Made by a program: the position numbers and the translations under genes. Positions 55,779 to 63,705 of a stretch of DNA of 64,000 nucleotides are shown in pieces (the stretch's first letter is position 1; each line of letters opens with the position of its first letter). Where the stretch lies: the NCBI RefSeq assembly GCF_001550135.1, contig NZ_LRUE01000018.1, positions 92,820-156,819 on the forward strand, given 5' to 3'. This DNA comes from Pseudoalteromonas shioyasakiensis. GTDB lineage: Bacteria; Pseudomonadota; Gammaproteobacteria; Enterobacterales; Alteromonadaceae. The notes under the pieces were generated by a model. The model was not told the DNA's origin, did no database searches, and saw nothing but the letters and a program-made list of their open reading frames with translations.

Positions 55779-57109
55779 GATGATTTATCCGCTTGGAGAA
55801 ATAATTCAACCTCTGCCAATCCTCGCTTAATAGTTGATTCTAATTTTTCTCGTATATCTTTTTCTTGTGGTATTGGTCCTGACTTTCGAAGCCAAGAACG
55901 ATAGTTATCTGATTGTTTCAATCTAATAATGGCAGTTTGAACCGCTTGGAGATCATCGCGAGTATCTTTTTCTTTAATAAGACCTCTCAACCGCTTTGTC
56001 TTGTATGGCGCATCTTGTGTAAAACCAGCATGAAAAACTGACGCTCTTCGAATAAGGCAAGGTACACAATGCCCACACTGTTTATGCTCTCTGTGCCAAT
56101 GACTACAAGAAACACTCAGAGGAACTGCTTTTCTAATTGCGTCTTGATCAACACATTCCGCTAACATTTCACCTTTAGTTTTGAATTGATAGGGGTTTAC
56201 AAATTTGACATGAAACCCAGTGTCTCTAAGCAAAGATTCAAGCCTGCTTAGAAAATTAGGATGAGTAGTTCTAGTACTATGGCTACCAATCCGTCTTCTG
56301 GTAAGCGGTGGATTTATAGAAATATAGCCATTCTCAGGGACGACAATAGTTTCAATACTGCTATCGCAATTAGCATTTCTTAAGGCTGATATACCAAGTA
56401 CCGCCATAGCTAGGAAGTTGAAGCTTCTTCCCCTCATGCTAATGTCAGTTTTACCTTCTAACTGCTTGATAATATGAGGAGACATTGAATAGGGCAATTC
56501 GCCGAATGGCGGGGACAATAATTGCTTAATATCTTCCTGTTTTGCGCCATCACCACGATAAGCGTGACTAACCAAAAGCGGTTTTAAGGCTGACTCTCCG
56601 TTTAAAATGTCAATTGCACCAACTGCGCTATCAAGACCTCCTGAAAAAAGGCAGACTGAGTTGAGTCCAATTAATGATTTTGCTTTTGCTTTCGCTTGCT
56701 CACTTGTTTTAGGAGTCGGCATCGGCATAGTTGTTTTTTCAAAAGTAAACTGCCATTGATCGCCCGTTAGAAAGTTGAGCAAAGAACTTAGTTCAGGCTC
56801 AACAGTATTCCACATATCCTCATCGGTAACAGGAACATGCAAGTGCATTTTTCTAGCCCATGCATTTTCTGCATTATCCCTCAATTCAAATGTATCAGCG
56901 GCGGTAACGGCGGTTGCAATTGTTATCAGATCTATTGCATCAGCATCTACATGCAATCCTAAATCACGAACTGTTTGTAGTAGTTGTTTTGACACTAAGC
57001 TGTGCTTAGTGATGTCATTTTGATGCGTGTGAAACATTTGGACAGGATGACAGTCTTCAGAAAAATCAGGCAAGTTAGCTGGGTCATGGTTAAAATAAAA
57101 ATTAGTCAT
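55775..57109 (-). CDS. qatC: QueC-like ATPase QatC
   Basis: Protein of 444 residues with a PP-loop (FSGGLDSAVG, about 155) like QueC, and a C-terminal zinc motif SCSHW...CGHCVPC. N-terminal 130 residues are specific to Qat. ATG 57109 was chosen because GGAGAG lies 5-6 nt before it; it overlaps the qatB stop by 8 bp. A longer frame from 57127 also exists. QueC makes 7-cyano-7-deazaguanine in queuosine synthesis; the role here is in phage defence. Confidence 0.93.
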   Translation of the reverse strand: MTNFYFNHDPANLPDFSEDCHPVQMFHTHQNDITKHSLVSKQLLQTVRDLGLHVDADAIDLITIATAVTAADTFELRDNAENAWARKMHLHVPVTDEDMWNTVEPELSSLLNFLTGDQWQFTFEKTTMPMPTPKTSEQAKAKAKSLIGLNSVCLFSGGLDSAVGAIDILNGESALKPLLVSHAYRGDGAKQEDIKQLLSPPFGELPYSMSPHIIKQLEGKTDISMRGRSFNFLAMAVLGISALRNANCDSSIETIVVPENGYISINPPLTRRRIGSHSTRTTHPNFLSRLESLLRDTGFHVKFVNPYQFKTKGEMLAECVDQDAIRKAVPLSVSCSHWHREHKQCGHCVPCLIRRASVFHAGFTQDAPYKTKRLRGLIKEKDTRDDLQAVQTAIIRLKQSDNYRSWLRKSGPIPQEKDIREKLESTIKRGLAEVELFLQADKSS

Positions 57110-57989
57110 CAAAACTCTCCCATTCATCCACTGTCATTGCAATTGCATCAGCTTGAATTTTAGTAATATTTTCCTTGCTAATAGTACTAGGGTTGCCATT
57201 AGTTACTTTGTCTAACTGCTCTTGTGTGATCACTTTTATTAATTCCCTTAATTCTACTTCCATTTGATGATGCTTACTTGCAGGCTCAACATGAAACCAA
57301 GCTCTGCCCATGCCTTCAACCACATCCTGAAAAATAAGATCTGTTAAATAACAGCCTATGGCTTCTTGAATAACTTCGTCAGTAAAACTGTTTGGGTCAA
57401 ATTCTTCTGTATCGGGTAATGCTTCCTCTAGTGCGTAATCCAACGCAACTCTTACAGCATCCGAATCGGCATTATCAGGTGCCAAATGACTAGCAATTTT
57501 GTCAATTGCTTGGTCAGTCGATAACCCAGTTAGATCACCTAATGATAAGCTTTGATTATTAACCGTTACGGTGTCGCCACGCATGACACCAAGCAATCCA
57601 GAACCAGCCGTTATACCGCTTGCTAGTCTCCGGCTTGTGCTTTTACCTCCGCCAGAGCCTTTTCTAGAGTAACTTTTTAATGAACGCCTTAGATCTGAGG
57701 TTGAGCCACCTGTTTGTGCATATTTACCAAATGCTCTTCTGGCGCTGGCAAACCTATTTGGAGGTGGCGTTGCTGTTGGCGAACCACCGATTTCTTGTTG
57801 AACCTTGTCATTGTCAATATCGTTGGTATGGTCATTCTGATCATCAGATTGATTGTTATCAGAACCAGTTTGATCATCCCCATCAGTACCTGATGCAGGC
57901 TCTATTGTGACGGGATCTCCTTGCTCTGCCCAAGATGGAATTAGCGGACTCTTGTTATTCGGTCCTGTAGACGATGCGGACGTACCCAT
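57102..57989 (-). CDS. qatB: QatB, Qat defence protein
   Basis: Protein of 295 residues, of unknown biochemical role. The first 100 residues are low-complexity, rich in Gly, Ser, Asp and Asn, followed by a basic stretch (SLKSYSRKGSGGG) and a folded C-terminal part from about 140. It begins Met-Gly-Thr, so the initiator methionine would be removed to leave a terminal glycine. One bp after the qatA stop. No recognisable enzyme motif. Confidence 0.88.
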   Translation of the reverse strand: MGTSASSTGPNNKSPLIPSWAEQGDPVTIEPASGTDGDDQTGSDNNQSDDQNDHTNDIDNDKVQQEIGGSPTATPPPNRFASARRAFGKYAQTGGSTSDLRRSLKSYSRKGSGGGKSTSRRLASGITAGSGLLGVMRGDTVTVNNQSLSLGDLTGLSTDQAIDKIASHLAPDNADSDAVRVALDYALEEALPDTEEFDPNSFTDEVIQEAIGCYLTDLIFQDVVEGMGRAWFHVEPASKHHQMEVELRELIKVITQEQLDKVTNGNPSTISKENITKIQADAIAMTVDEWESFDD

Positions 57990-57990
57990 A

Positions 57991-59751
57991 TTACTTAATT
58001 CCCTCTAGTTCTTTTAAGATTGGATTGAGCCACCTTTGACGAGGCAAGCTTTTTAAGAATGTAAGAAGACTTAAGCAACATTTATCATCCTGCTTGGCAA
58101 GTAACACGGCTCCATAGATGCCTGTTGGTTTTTCGGTCCAATCACCAATCAACTTAAAGTTTTCAATCAAACCATCCATGACTGACATGTACTCTTCCTT
58201 CGGAGTTGTGGTAATCGCAGTAGAGTTAACGCCACTGACCCTTACCTTTTGCTTCATTAATTCTTCTACAAGTTTTTGAGCAGCTCCCGACATTACCGCA
58301 TTAACAGCACCCATTGGAATGCTTTCTCGGCTAAGGTATGCCGCTGGGGTCAAATCCATCTCAGTAAACATTGGAGGTAATTTTGACCATTTATCAATAA
58401 AAGCTAGGTCGAGTTTCCACTCTTCAGGTAACTTTATTTCATCAAATTCAACTTCTGAATTTTCGAGATCCGCTAAAACTTTTGGATATCCGTTTTCCTT
58501 ATCAATTAATTCATAAAGCTTGTTAGTAGCCTGAGTGCCTAAGCACCTCTCAAAAATTACCAGCTTAGTGATAGTTTTCTCGTCAAGCTGCATTCCTCGA
58601 CGGTGAGCCGTTTTCTTTCTCATCTTAACTTGATTGAGTAATCGCTTAACTATGCGAGGGTTACCGTTAATGTTTGTGGATTCAGCTAATAGTGGAGCTA
58701 ACTGTTCAGCAACTACAAATTTGCTTCTGAGTCCTGAATGCTTTTCGATATCGTGATCCTGAAGAAGCTCATCAACGGTAATTTGTGGTTGTTTCCAAGA
58801 AAGCCTTAATGATTCTTCAAGGGCACATCTTATCGCTTCTAACTGAGCATCTGTCACTCCGTGGTCTTGAGCGGTGAGCATCATTAAATATGCCCTTATC
58901 TCAAGAACACCGGGCCTTGGTACATGCACAGGAATTTGAATAAGCTTGTCTAAATAATCAGTTTGATGTCGTTGAGATGCACCTTTGTGATATTCAGGTA
59001 CTGCCAAACGGATCATGTCTTCATCGGCGGCAATGACAAATGCGGTATTTGGTAAAAATAGAAATAATCTGATCGCCTCAAGTGTTGAAATGGCATTAAA
59101 TGGAGAGCAGCGATCTAAATTATCGACATAGACAATAAGTGGCTTATCAAACTCCTTTAACAGATCAGAATATGCTTTTCGGAATTCTTTAATTTCTTTA
59201 GGAGGTGAGAATGATTTCTTATCTTTGATCAAACCTTTGTTTTTCTTCGCAACATCCTTAGCGCCATCGACAGCACCTTTTACATCATCAACATCAAGTT
59301 CACCATCGTCACCACCACTGAATAGTCCCATGATCTTCTGTATACCACCCATAGTCGGTATACCAGCTAATGCTGCACCACCATCCATTAGCAGTCCCAT
59401 CAGTCTGATCTTATCTATTCGTCCAGCAAACTCTATTGCTTTTGCACTTAGATTTTTATCGTCTGCTGCTTTTTTTACTAAAGTAGATGCAATTGTTTCT
59501 AATAGCGCTGCTTTAGCGTCATCGTATCCTTGGAAAGTCCATGCATCGAAATGCACTTGTATATATTCTTGTTCATCAGTTTCCAAAGATGCTTTGGTAA
59601 GTTCAAGAATCGTGGATTTTCCAGCGCCCCAATCACCAAAGACACCTATACTAATAGGCATTAATTCCTTTTCAGTGATAAGATCTTTAATCGACTCAGC
59701 CGTTTCATTAAAGTTTAAGAAGTCAATTTTTGACTCTTTATCAGACCACAT
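57991..59751 (-). CDS. qatA: KAP-family P-loop ATPase QatA
   Basis: Protein of 586 residues. Walker A GVFGDWGAGKST (36-47), the KAP motif HFDAWTFQ (about 66-73), Walker B VYVDNLDRC (206-214) and the arginine-type FVIAADEDMIRLAV follow KAP NTPases. A hydrophobic insertion between Walker A and B (RLMGLLMDGGAALAG) may contact membrane. AAAAGGAG lies before the ATG. First gene of qatABCD, 11 bp after the serine recombinase gene. Confidence 0.93.
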   Translation of the reverse strand: MWSDKESKIDFLNFNETAESIKDLITEKELMPISIGVFGDWGAGKSTILELTKASLETDEQEYIQVHFDAWTFQGYDDAKAALLETIASTLVKKAADDKNLSAKAIEFAGRIDKIRLMGLLMDGGAALAGIPTMGGIQKIMGLFSGGDDGELDVDDVKGAVDGAKDVAKKNKGLIKDKKSFSPPKEIKEFRKAYSDLLKEFDKPLIVYVDNLDRCSPFNAISTLEAIRLFLFLPNTAFVIAADEDMIRLAVPEYHKGASQRHQTDYLDKLIQIPVHVPRPGVLEIRAYLMMLTAQDHGVTDAQLEAIRCALEESLRLSWKQPQITVDELLQDHDIEKHSGLRSKFVVAEQLAPLLAESTNINGNPRIVKRLLNQVKMRKKTAHRRGMQLDEKTITKLVIFERCLGTQATNKLYELIDKENGYPKVLADLENSEVEFDEIKLPEEWKLDLAFIDKWSKLPPMFTEMDLTPAAYLSRESIPMGAVNAVMSGAAQKLVEELMKQKVRVSGVNSTAITTTPKEEYMSVMDGLIENFKLIGDWTEKPTGIYGAVLLAKQDDKCCLSLLTFLKSLPRQRWLNPILKELEGIK

Positions 59752-59762
59752 AACATCTCCTT

Positions 59763-60338
59763 TTATTTATTATTTTTTTGTTCCATTCTTTCAATAGTTC
59801 GATGAACCGTCGGGCGGCTAACAGAATATTTCTTCGCTAATGCAGAGATCGATTCACCATTTAATTTATCTTTATATAATTCTTTCGCTTGTTTGTCTGA
59901 TAAAGCAGGCAACCTACCCATATGTTTGCCTTTAGCCTTCGCTTCTTCGCGACCTTCTGCGGTTCTGGCTTTTATAAGATCCCGCTCAAGTTGAGCGAAT
60001 ACTCCACATAGGTTGATCATGGCGGTGGCAAACGGATTATCATTTTTAGTATTGAGAGAGCCGTCGATAATATTTAAACAAGCCCCCTTTTTGTGGATAC
60101 TTTCAATAGCCTCAAGAATAGACTTTAATGATCGGCCTAGCCGATCAAGGCGAGTAACAATTACCTCATCACCCTCCCTGATAAAATCGATGAGTTCCTT
60201 TAGCTTTTCTTCATTTCTAATGGAAGCACCTGACTGTTTTCCTTGAAATATTTTTTCACAGCCATGAGCGTCCAACTTGGACAGTTGAATATTTAAATCT
60301 TGCTCTTTAGTTGAGACTCTTGCAAAACCAACTTTCAT
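59763..60338 (-). CDS. Serine recombinase (resolvase/invertase family)
   Basis: Protein of 191 residues. The catalytic serine is in GFARVSTKEQDL near the N terminus (start set at 60338, giving MKVGFARVS; the longer frame from 60374 is unlikely). TRLDRLGRSLKSIL and the C-terminal HTH ISALAKKYSVSRPTVHRTIE are typical of small resolvases. It lies just upstream of qatA on the same strand. Repeats at 60339-60442 lie directly before its start and are likely its binding site. It may be a relic of a separate unit that brought in qat. Confidence 0.92.
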   Translation of the reverse strand: MKVGFARVSTKEQDLNIQLSKLDAHGCEKIFQGKQSGASIRNEEKLKELIDFIREGDEVIVTRLDRLGRSLKSILEAIESIHKKGACLNIIDGSLNTKNDNPFATAMINLCGVFAQLERDLIKARTAEGREEAKAKGKHMGRLPALSDKQAKELYKDKLNGESISALAKKYSVSRPTVHRTIERMEQKNNK

Positions 60339-60442
60339 ATGTACGAAACCTGTAACTTTCGTACATCTTAACAATCAAGTGAACGAAAGTACATTAAATA
60401 AATTTCGTACATGAACGTAATAAAATATAGTTATTCGTACAC
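60339..60442. repeat. TTTCGTACAT repeat array upstream of the serine recombinase (candidate res/operator site)
   Basis: The 10-mer TTTCGTACAT occurs at 60357-60366 and 60403-60412, inverted at 60339-60348 (ATGTACGAAA), and in variant form at 60433-60442 (ATTCGTACAC). A related GAAAGTACAT lies near 60386. The first two form a 28-bp dyad with an 8-bp spacer. The layout fits a multi-subsite recombination or autoregulation region. Confidence 0.7.
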
Positions 60443-60469
60443 AACACGGATAGAAAATGAATGACAATT

Positions 60470-60859
60470 CTAACTATCAAGTGACTTAATTATTCCACAC
60501 GCTTCAATGGTGTTTTCAGTTGTACACAAACTTGCCATTTGTTGAAGCTCAGCTTTTAGTGCTTTGAGTTCTCTCATTCGATTGTTAACTAAGGCCAATT
60601 GTTGAGCAATGAGCTTATTAACACTTGCACAGCTTTCTTCTGGCTTATTTTTCAGTTCCATAAGGCGTTTAACATCTGTTAGAGGGATATCCAAACTTCG
60701 GCAATGCTTTATAAACTCTAATTCTTTTAAAGCCCGTTCACCGTATAACCTGTAATTCCCTTCAGTACGTTCAGGAGTTGAAAGCAACCCTTCTTTCTCG
60801 TAATACCGAATTGTTTGTATCGAACACCCTGTCGTTTTTGAAAGTTCACCTATCTTCAT
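60470..60859 (-). CDS. Cd(II)/Pb(II)-type MerR-family regulator (CadR/PbrR-like)
   Basis: Regulator of 129 residues, with HTH GCSIQTIRYYEKEGLL and cysteines in ESCASVN (near 77) and SLCTTENTIEACGI at the end, matching CadR/PbrR. Divergent from the CDF gene at 60942, with a 19-bp-spaced operator between. Cd, Pb or Zn is the likely effector. Confidence 0.9.
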   Translation of the reverse strand: MKIGELSKTTGCSIQTIRYYEKEGLLSTPERTEGNYRLYGERALKELEFIKHCRSLDIPLTDVKRLMELKNKPEESCASVNKLIAQQLALVNNRMRELKALKAELQQMASLCTTENTIEACGIIKSLDS

Positions 60860-60878
60860 AAAACTTTAGTCCTAAATC

Positions 60879-60909
60879 TTGACTCTATAGTCACTATAGA
60901 CTTTATAGT
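60879..60909 (+). promoter_or_regulatory. CadR/PbrR-type operator/promoter
   Basis: TTGACT (60879-60884) and TATAGT (60904-60909) are 19 bp apart. The spacer and flank carry the imperfect dyad ACTCTATAGT/ACTATAGACT (60882-60902), close to the known pbr and zntA operator consensus. Drives the 60942 gene. Confidence 0.88.
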
Positions 60910-60941
60910 TAAGTTATCAAGCAAATAACTAAGGCCGTGCA

Positions 60942-61595
60942 ATGAGTGGTTGTGGTTGCGAAGTCGAACTAAAAGATGCGAAACAAAAACATGTGCTGTA
61001 TTGGTTGCTAGGTATTAATGCGGTTATGTTCTGCGTTGAGATTACTGTGGGCCTATATGCAAACTCAACGGCTTTGATAGCAGATTCAATGGATATGCTG
61101 GCTGACGCAATTGTCTATGGTATTGCTCTATATGCCGTGAGCCGATCTTTAAAGCATAAAGCCAATGCAGCCCTTATCAGCGGTTACTTTCAGCTGACAC
61201 TCGGAATACTGGTAATCTTTGACATAGTAAGAAGACTCGGAGAAGGTGAGCCTCACTCTTGGTTCATGATCGGCTTTGGTTTTGTAGCATTAATAGCAAA
61301 CGTCATTTGTTTAGTTTTAATCAGAATGCAAAGCAATGGTGAAGTCCATATGCGTGCAAGCTGGATATTTTCAGCCAACGATGTGATCGCAAACTTGGGG
61401 GTCATTGCTGCTGGTGTTTTAGTGATGCTACTTGATTCTCGCTGGCCTGACATTGTGATTGGTAGTGTGATTGCAACCCTAATTTTAAGAGGGGCTTACC
61501 TGATTATTACTGATGCGAAGAAAGAGCTGAGCAACGCAGAGTTAACAAGCGAAAACAATAGCTGTAGTGGAAGTAAATCAAAATCATGTTCTTAA
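60942..61595 (+). CDS. Short cation diffusion facilitator (CDF) transporter
   Basis: Integral membrane protein of 217 residues with about six helices and the CDF-type NSTALIADSMDMLADA and WIFSANDVIANLG motifs. It lacks the cytoplasmic C-terminal domain of full CDF proteins. Cysteine groups at both ends (SGCGC and CSGSKSKSC) may bind metal. First gene after the CadR-type operator. Exports Cd, Zn or Pb, by inference. Confidence 0.85.
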   Translation: MSGCGCEVELKDAKQKHVLYWLLGINAVMFCVEITVGLYANSTALIADSMDMLADAIVYGIALYAVSRSLKHKANAALISGYFQLTLGILVIFDIVRRLGEGEPHSWFMIGFGFVALIANVICLVLIRMQSNGEVHMRASWIFSANDVIANLGVIAAGVLVMLLDSRWPDIVIGSVIATLILRGAYLIITDAKKELSNAELTSENNSCSGSKSKSCS

Positions 61596-61607
61596 AGGAG
61601 ATGGATA

Positions 61608-62336
61608 ATGAGTGCTAATTATTTAGAGAAAACACAAATATTAGACTTAGATGATCACAGCATCCAATCTCTAATAGCAGATCGGAATTGGAATACAATG
61701 GATGAATACAACACAATAGGAGCTGCTTACACCTTTGTTAAAGATGAGATTCAGTTTGGTTACAACCGCAGCGATGATATATCTGCGAGTGAAGTTTTAG
61801 CGGATGGCTATGGACAGTGCAATACCAAGGGAAACTTGTTAATGGCTCTATTCCGAGCGCTTGGTATTCAGTGCCGATTTCATGGTTTCACGATTGACCA
61901 ACAGCTTCAGAAAGGCGCTATTCCTTCTTATGTATTTTGGCTTGCCCCAAAATCCATTATCCATAGCTGGGTAGAAGTGCTCTATGAAGGTAAGTGGATC
62001 AATTTAGAAGGCTTCATTCTCGACGAAGCTTACCTAAGTTCAATTCAATCCAAATTCAGTCAAGCTAAAGATAATTTTTGTGGTTATGGAATAGCTACTA
62101 CCTGCATAAGTAACCCAGAGACGAACTGGGTTGGTAAAGATACTTATATTCAAAAAGAAGGCATACACGACGACTTTGGCTTTTATGACTCACCCGATGA
62201 ATTCTATGCTGAGCAGGGAACCAATCTAACGGGTATTAAACGTTGGGCGTACCAAAACTTTATCCGTCATATCATTAATTGGAATGTACAAAGGCTTAGA
62301 AGAAAAAATGTAACCGCCGAGGCTCAACATGCATAA
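61608..62336 (+). CDS. Transglutaminase-like domain protein in a metal resistance operon
   Basis: Cytoplasmic protein of 242 residues with no signal peptide. It keeps the papain-fold triad pattern: cysteine in GYGQCNTKG, histidine in IIHSWVEV, and acid in INLEGFILD. Members act as proteases or transamidases, but the substrate is unknown. AAAGGAGAT precedes the ATG. It lies 12 bp after the short CDF gene and overlaps the next CDF gene by 8 bp, so the three are one operon. A role in metal handling is inferred from context. Confidence 0.82.
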   Translation: MSANYLEKTQILDLDDHSIQSLIADRNWNTMDEYNTIGAAYTFVKDEIQFGYNRSDDISASEVLADGYGQCNTKGNLLMALFRALGIQCRFHGFTIDQQLQKGAIPSYVFWLAPKSIIHSWVEVLYEGKWINLEGFILDEAYLSSIQSKFSQAKDNFCGYGIATTCISNPETNWVGKDTYIQKEGIHDDFGFYDSPDEFYAEQGTNLTGIKRWAYQNFIRHIINWNVQRLRRKNVTAEAQHA

Positions 62337-63228
62337 CCACTCTCACGGTCATGATCACCCTCACAATGATGAGGACGCTTCGAGACGCATTGGCTGGGCT
62401 TTTTTTCTAAACCTCACGTTTACCATCATCGAATTTATCGGAGGTTGGTTAACCAATAGTACGGCAATCATGGCAGATGCTATCCATGATTTAGGAGATA
62501 GCATCTCCATAGGCACCGCATGGGGATTAAATAAGCTCAGTAACAAGCCTGCCTCTAGCCAGTTTTCATATGGTTACAAGCGCTTTTCATTGCTTGGCGC
62601 ATTGATTAACGGTTTGGTATTAACTGTTGGTTCTGTTTTTATACTAATTGAGGCCATACCAAGATTAGCTAACCCCGAAATGCCTCAAGTCGAAGGAATG
62701 CTTTTATTAGCTATTTTTGGCATGGTGGTAAACGGTTACGCTGCCTATAAGCTAAGTCATGGAAAGACCTTAAATGAACGAGTTTTAAACTGGCACTTGC
62801 TTGAAGACGTTTTAGGTTGGATAGCTATATTTATTGTATCAATCGTATTGATGTTTGTTGAATGGCCCATACTCGATCCTATTTTATCAATTGGGTTTAC
62901 CCTTTTTATTTTATTTAATGTTGTAAGAACACTGAAAACGACACTTATGCTCTTCTTGCAAGCGACACCAGATATTGATCTTATTGAAAATATTAAATCG
63001 AAAATAGTTTCTAAAGCCATTGTGGGTGAAGTACATCACTTACACATCTGGTCACTTGATGGTGAACACAACGTTTTAACCGCCCATATTGTTTTAAACA
63101 CTGAAATATCTAACGAAGAGCTGAAATCGTACAAGCTAGAGTTGCGACAGGAGCTTAAAGAGTTTGATTTTGCTCATACAACAATTGAAATAGAGTTCAT
63201 AGACGAGCAATGTCGTGACGCAAGCTAA
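62329..63228 (+). CDS. Cation diffusion facilitator CzcD-like
   Basis: CDF transporter of 299 residues: His-rich N terminus (HNHSHGHDHPHND), six membrane helices with NSTAIMADAIHDLGDS and WHLLEDVLGWIA (metal site pairs HxxxD), and the C-terminal cytoplasmic domain (VHHLHIWSLDG). Likely exports Zn, Cd or Co to the periplasm. The start overlaps the transglutaminase-like gene by 8 bp. Confidence 0.93.
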   Translation: MHNHSHGHDHPHNDEDASRRIGWAFFLNLTFTIIEFIGGWLTNSTAIMADAIHDLGDSISIGTAWGLNKLSNKPASSQFSYGYKRFSLLGALINGLVLTVGSVFILIEAIPRLANPEMPQVEGMLLLAIFGMVVNGYAAYKLSHGKTLNERVLNWHLLEDVLGWIAIFIVSIVLMFVEWPILDPILSIGFTLFILFNVVRTLKTTLMLFLQATPDIDLIENIKSKIVSKAIVGEVHHLHIWSLDGEHNVLTAHIVLNTEISNEELKSYKLELRQELKEFDFAHTTIEIEFIDEQCRDAS

Positions 63229-63273
63229 ACGATAGTGTTAACATTGGCATAACTAAGAGATAGTTGAAACGAA

Positions 63274-63636
63274 ATGAATATTAAACAATTCCCTGCATAC
63301 ATCATGATAGTGCTGATATTACTTCAGTCATTTTCTGCTGTGGCAAAAGTTGCTGATGTTCATATTGTTGATTCCGAGCATATAAAAACCGAGCATGTTC
63401 ATGCTTTAGATGACCACATTTCTTCTGAAAAATTAATACAATCATCAGCAGATAATGACCAACACAACCCCGCTGATTGTCATCATTGCGGACACTGCAA
63501 TGGCTCGCATGTACAGTTTGCTACGCATGTTTACATCAGTAGAGACATTGATTTCAAATCAAGTCAGGTATTTGATTATTTAAAAGTAGTCATTGAAGCT
63601 CCCCCTTCCAGATTACTTCGACCTCCCAAAAGTTAG
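63274..63636 (+). CDS. His/Cys-rich periplasmic protein (CzcI-like)
   Basis: Exported protein of 120 residues with a signal peptide ending SAVAK. The mature part has many histidines and the cluster DCHHCGHCNGSH, suited to metal binding. Similar small proteins precede czcC in other loci. No enzyme motif. Confidence 0.75.
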   Translation: MNIKQFPAYIMIVLILLQSFSAVAKVADVHIVDSEHIKTEHVHALDDHISSEKLIQSSADNDQHNPADCHHCGHCNGSHVQFATHVYISRDIDFKSSQVFDYLKVVIEAPPSRLLRPPKS

Positions 63637-63705
63637 TCCTTTTATTTAATTGGCGCGTTAGGCGGTGAAGCCAACGCTCGTTTCATAAAATAAACAGGAC
63701 AAAAT

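Noticed and set aside
63655..63677. GTTAGGC and a hairpin (GCGTTAGGC / GCCAACGC), reminiscent of an integron attC end
   Set aside because: No matching GCCTAAC partner occurs within 120 bp upstream, and no integrase of the IntI type is present. It may be a simple leader hairpin before the czcC-like gene.
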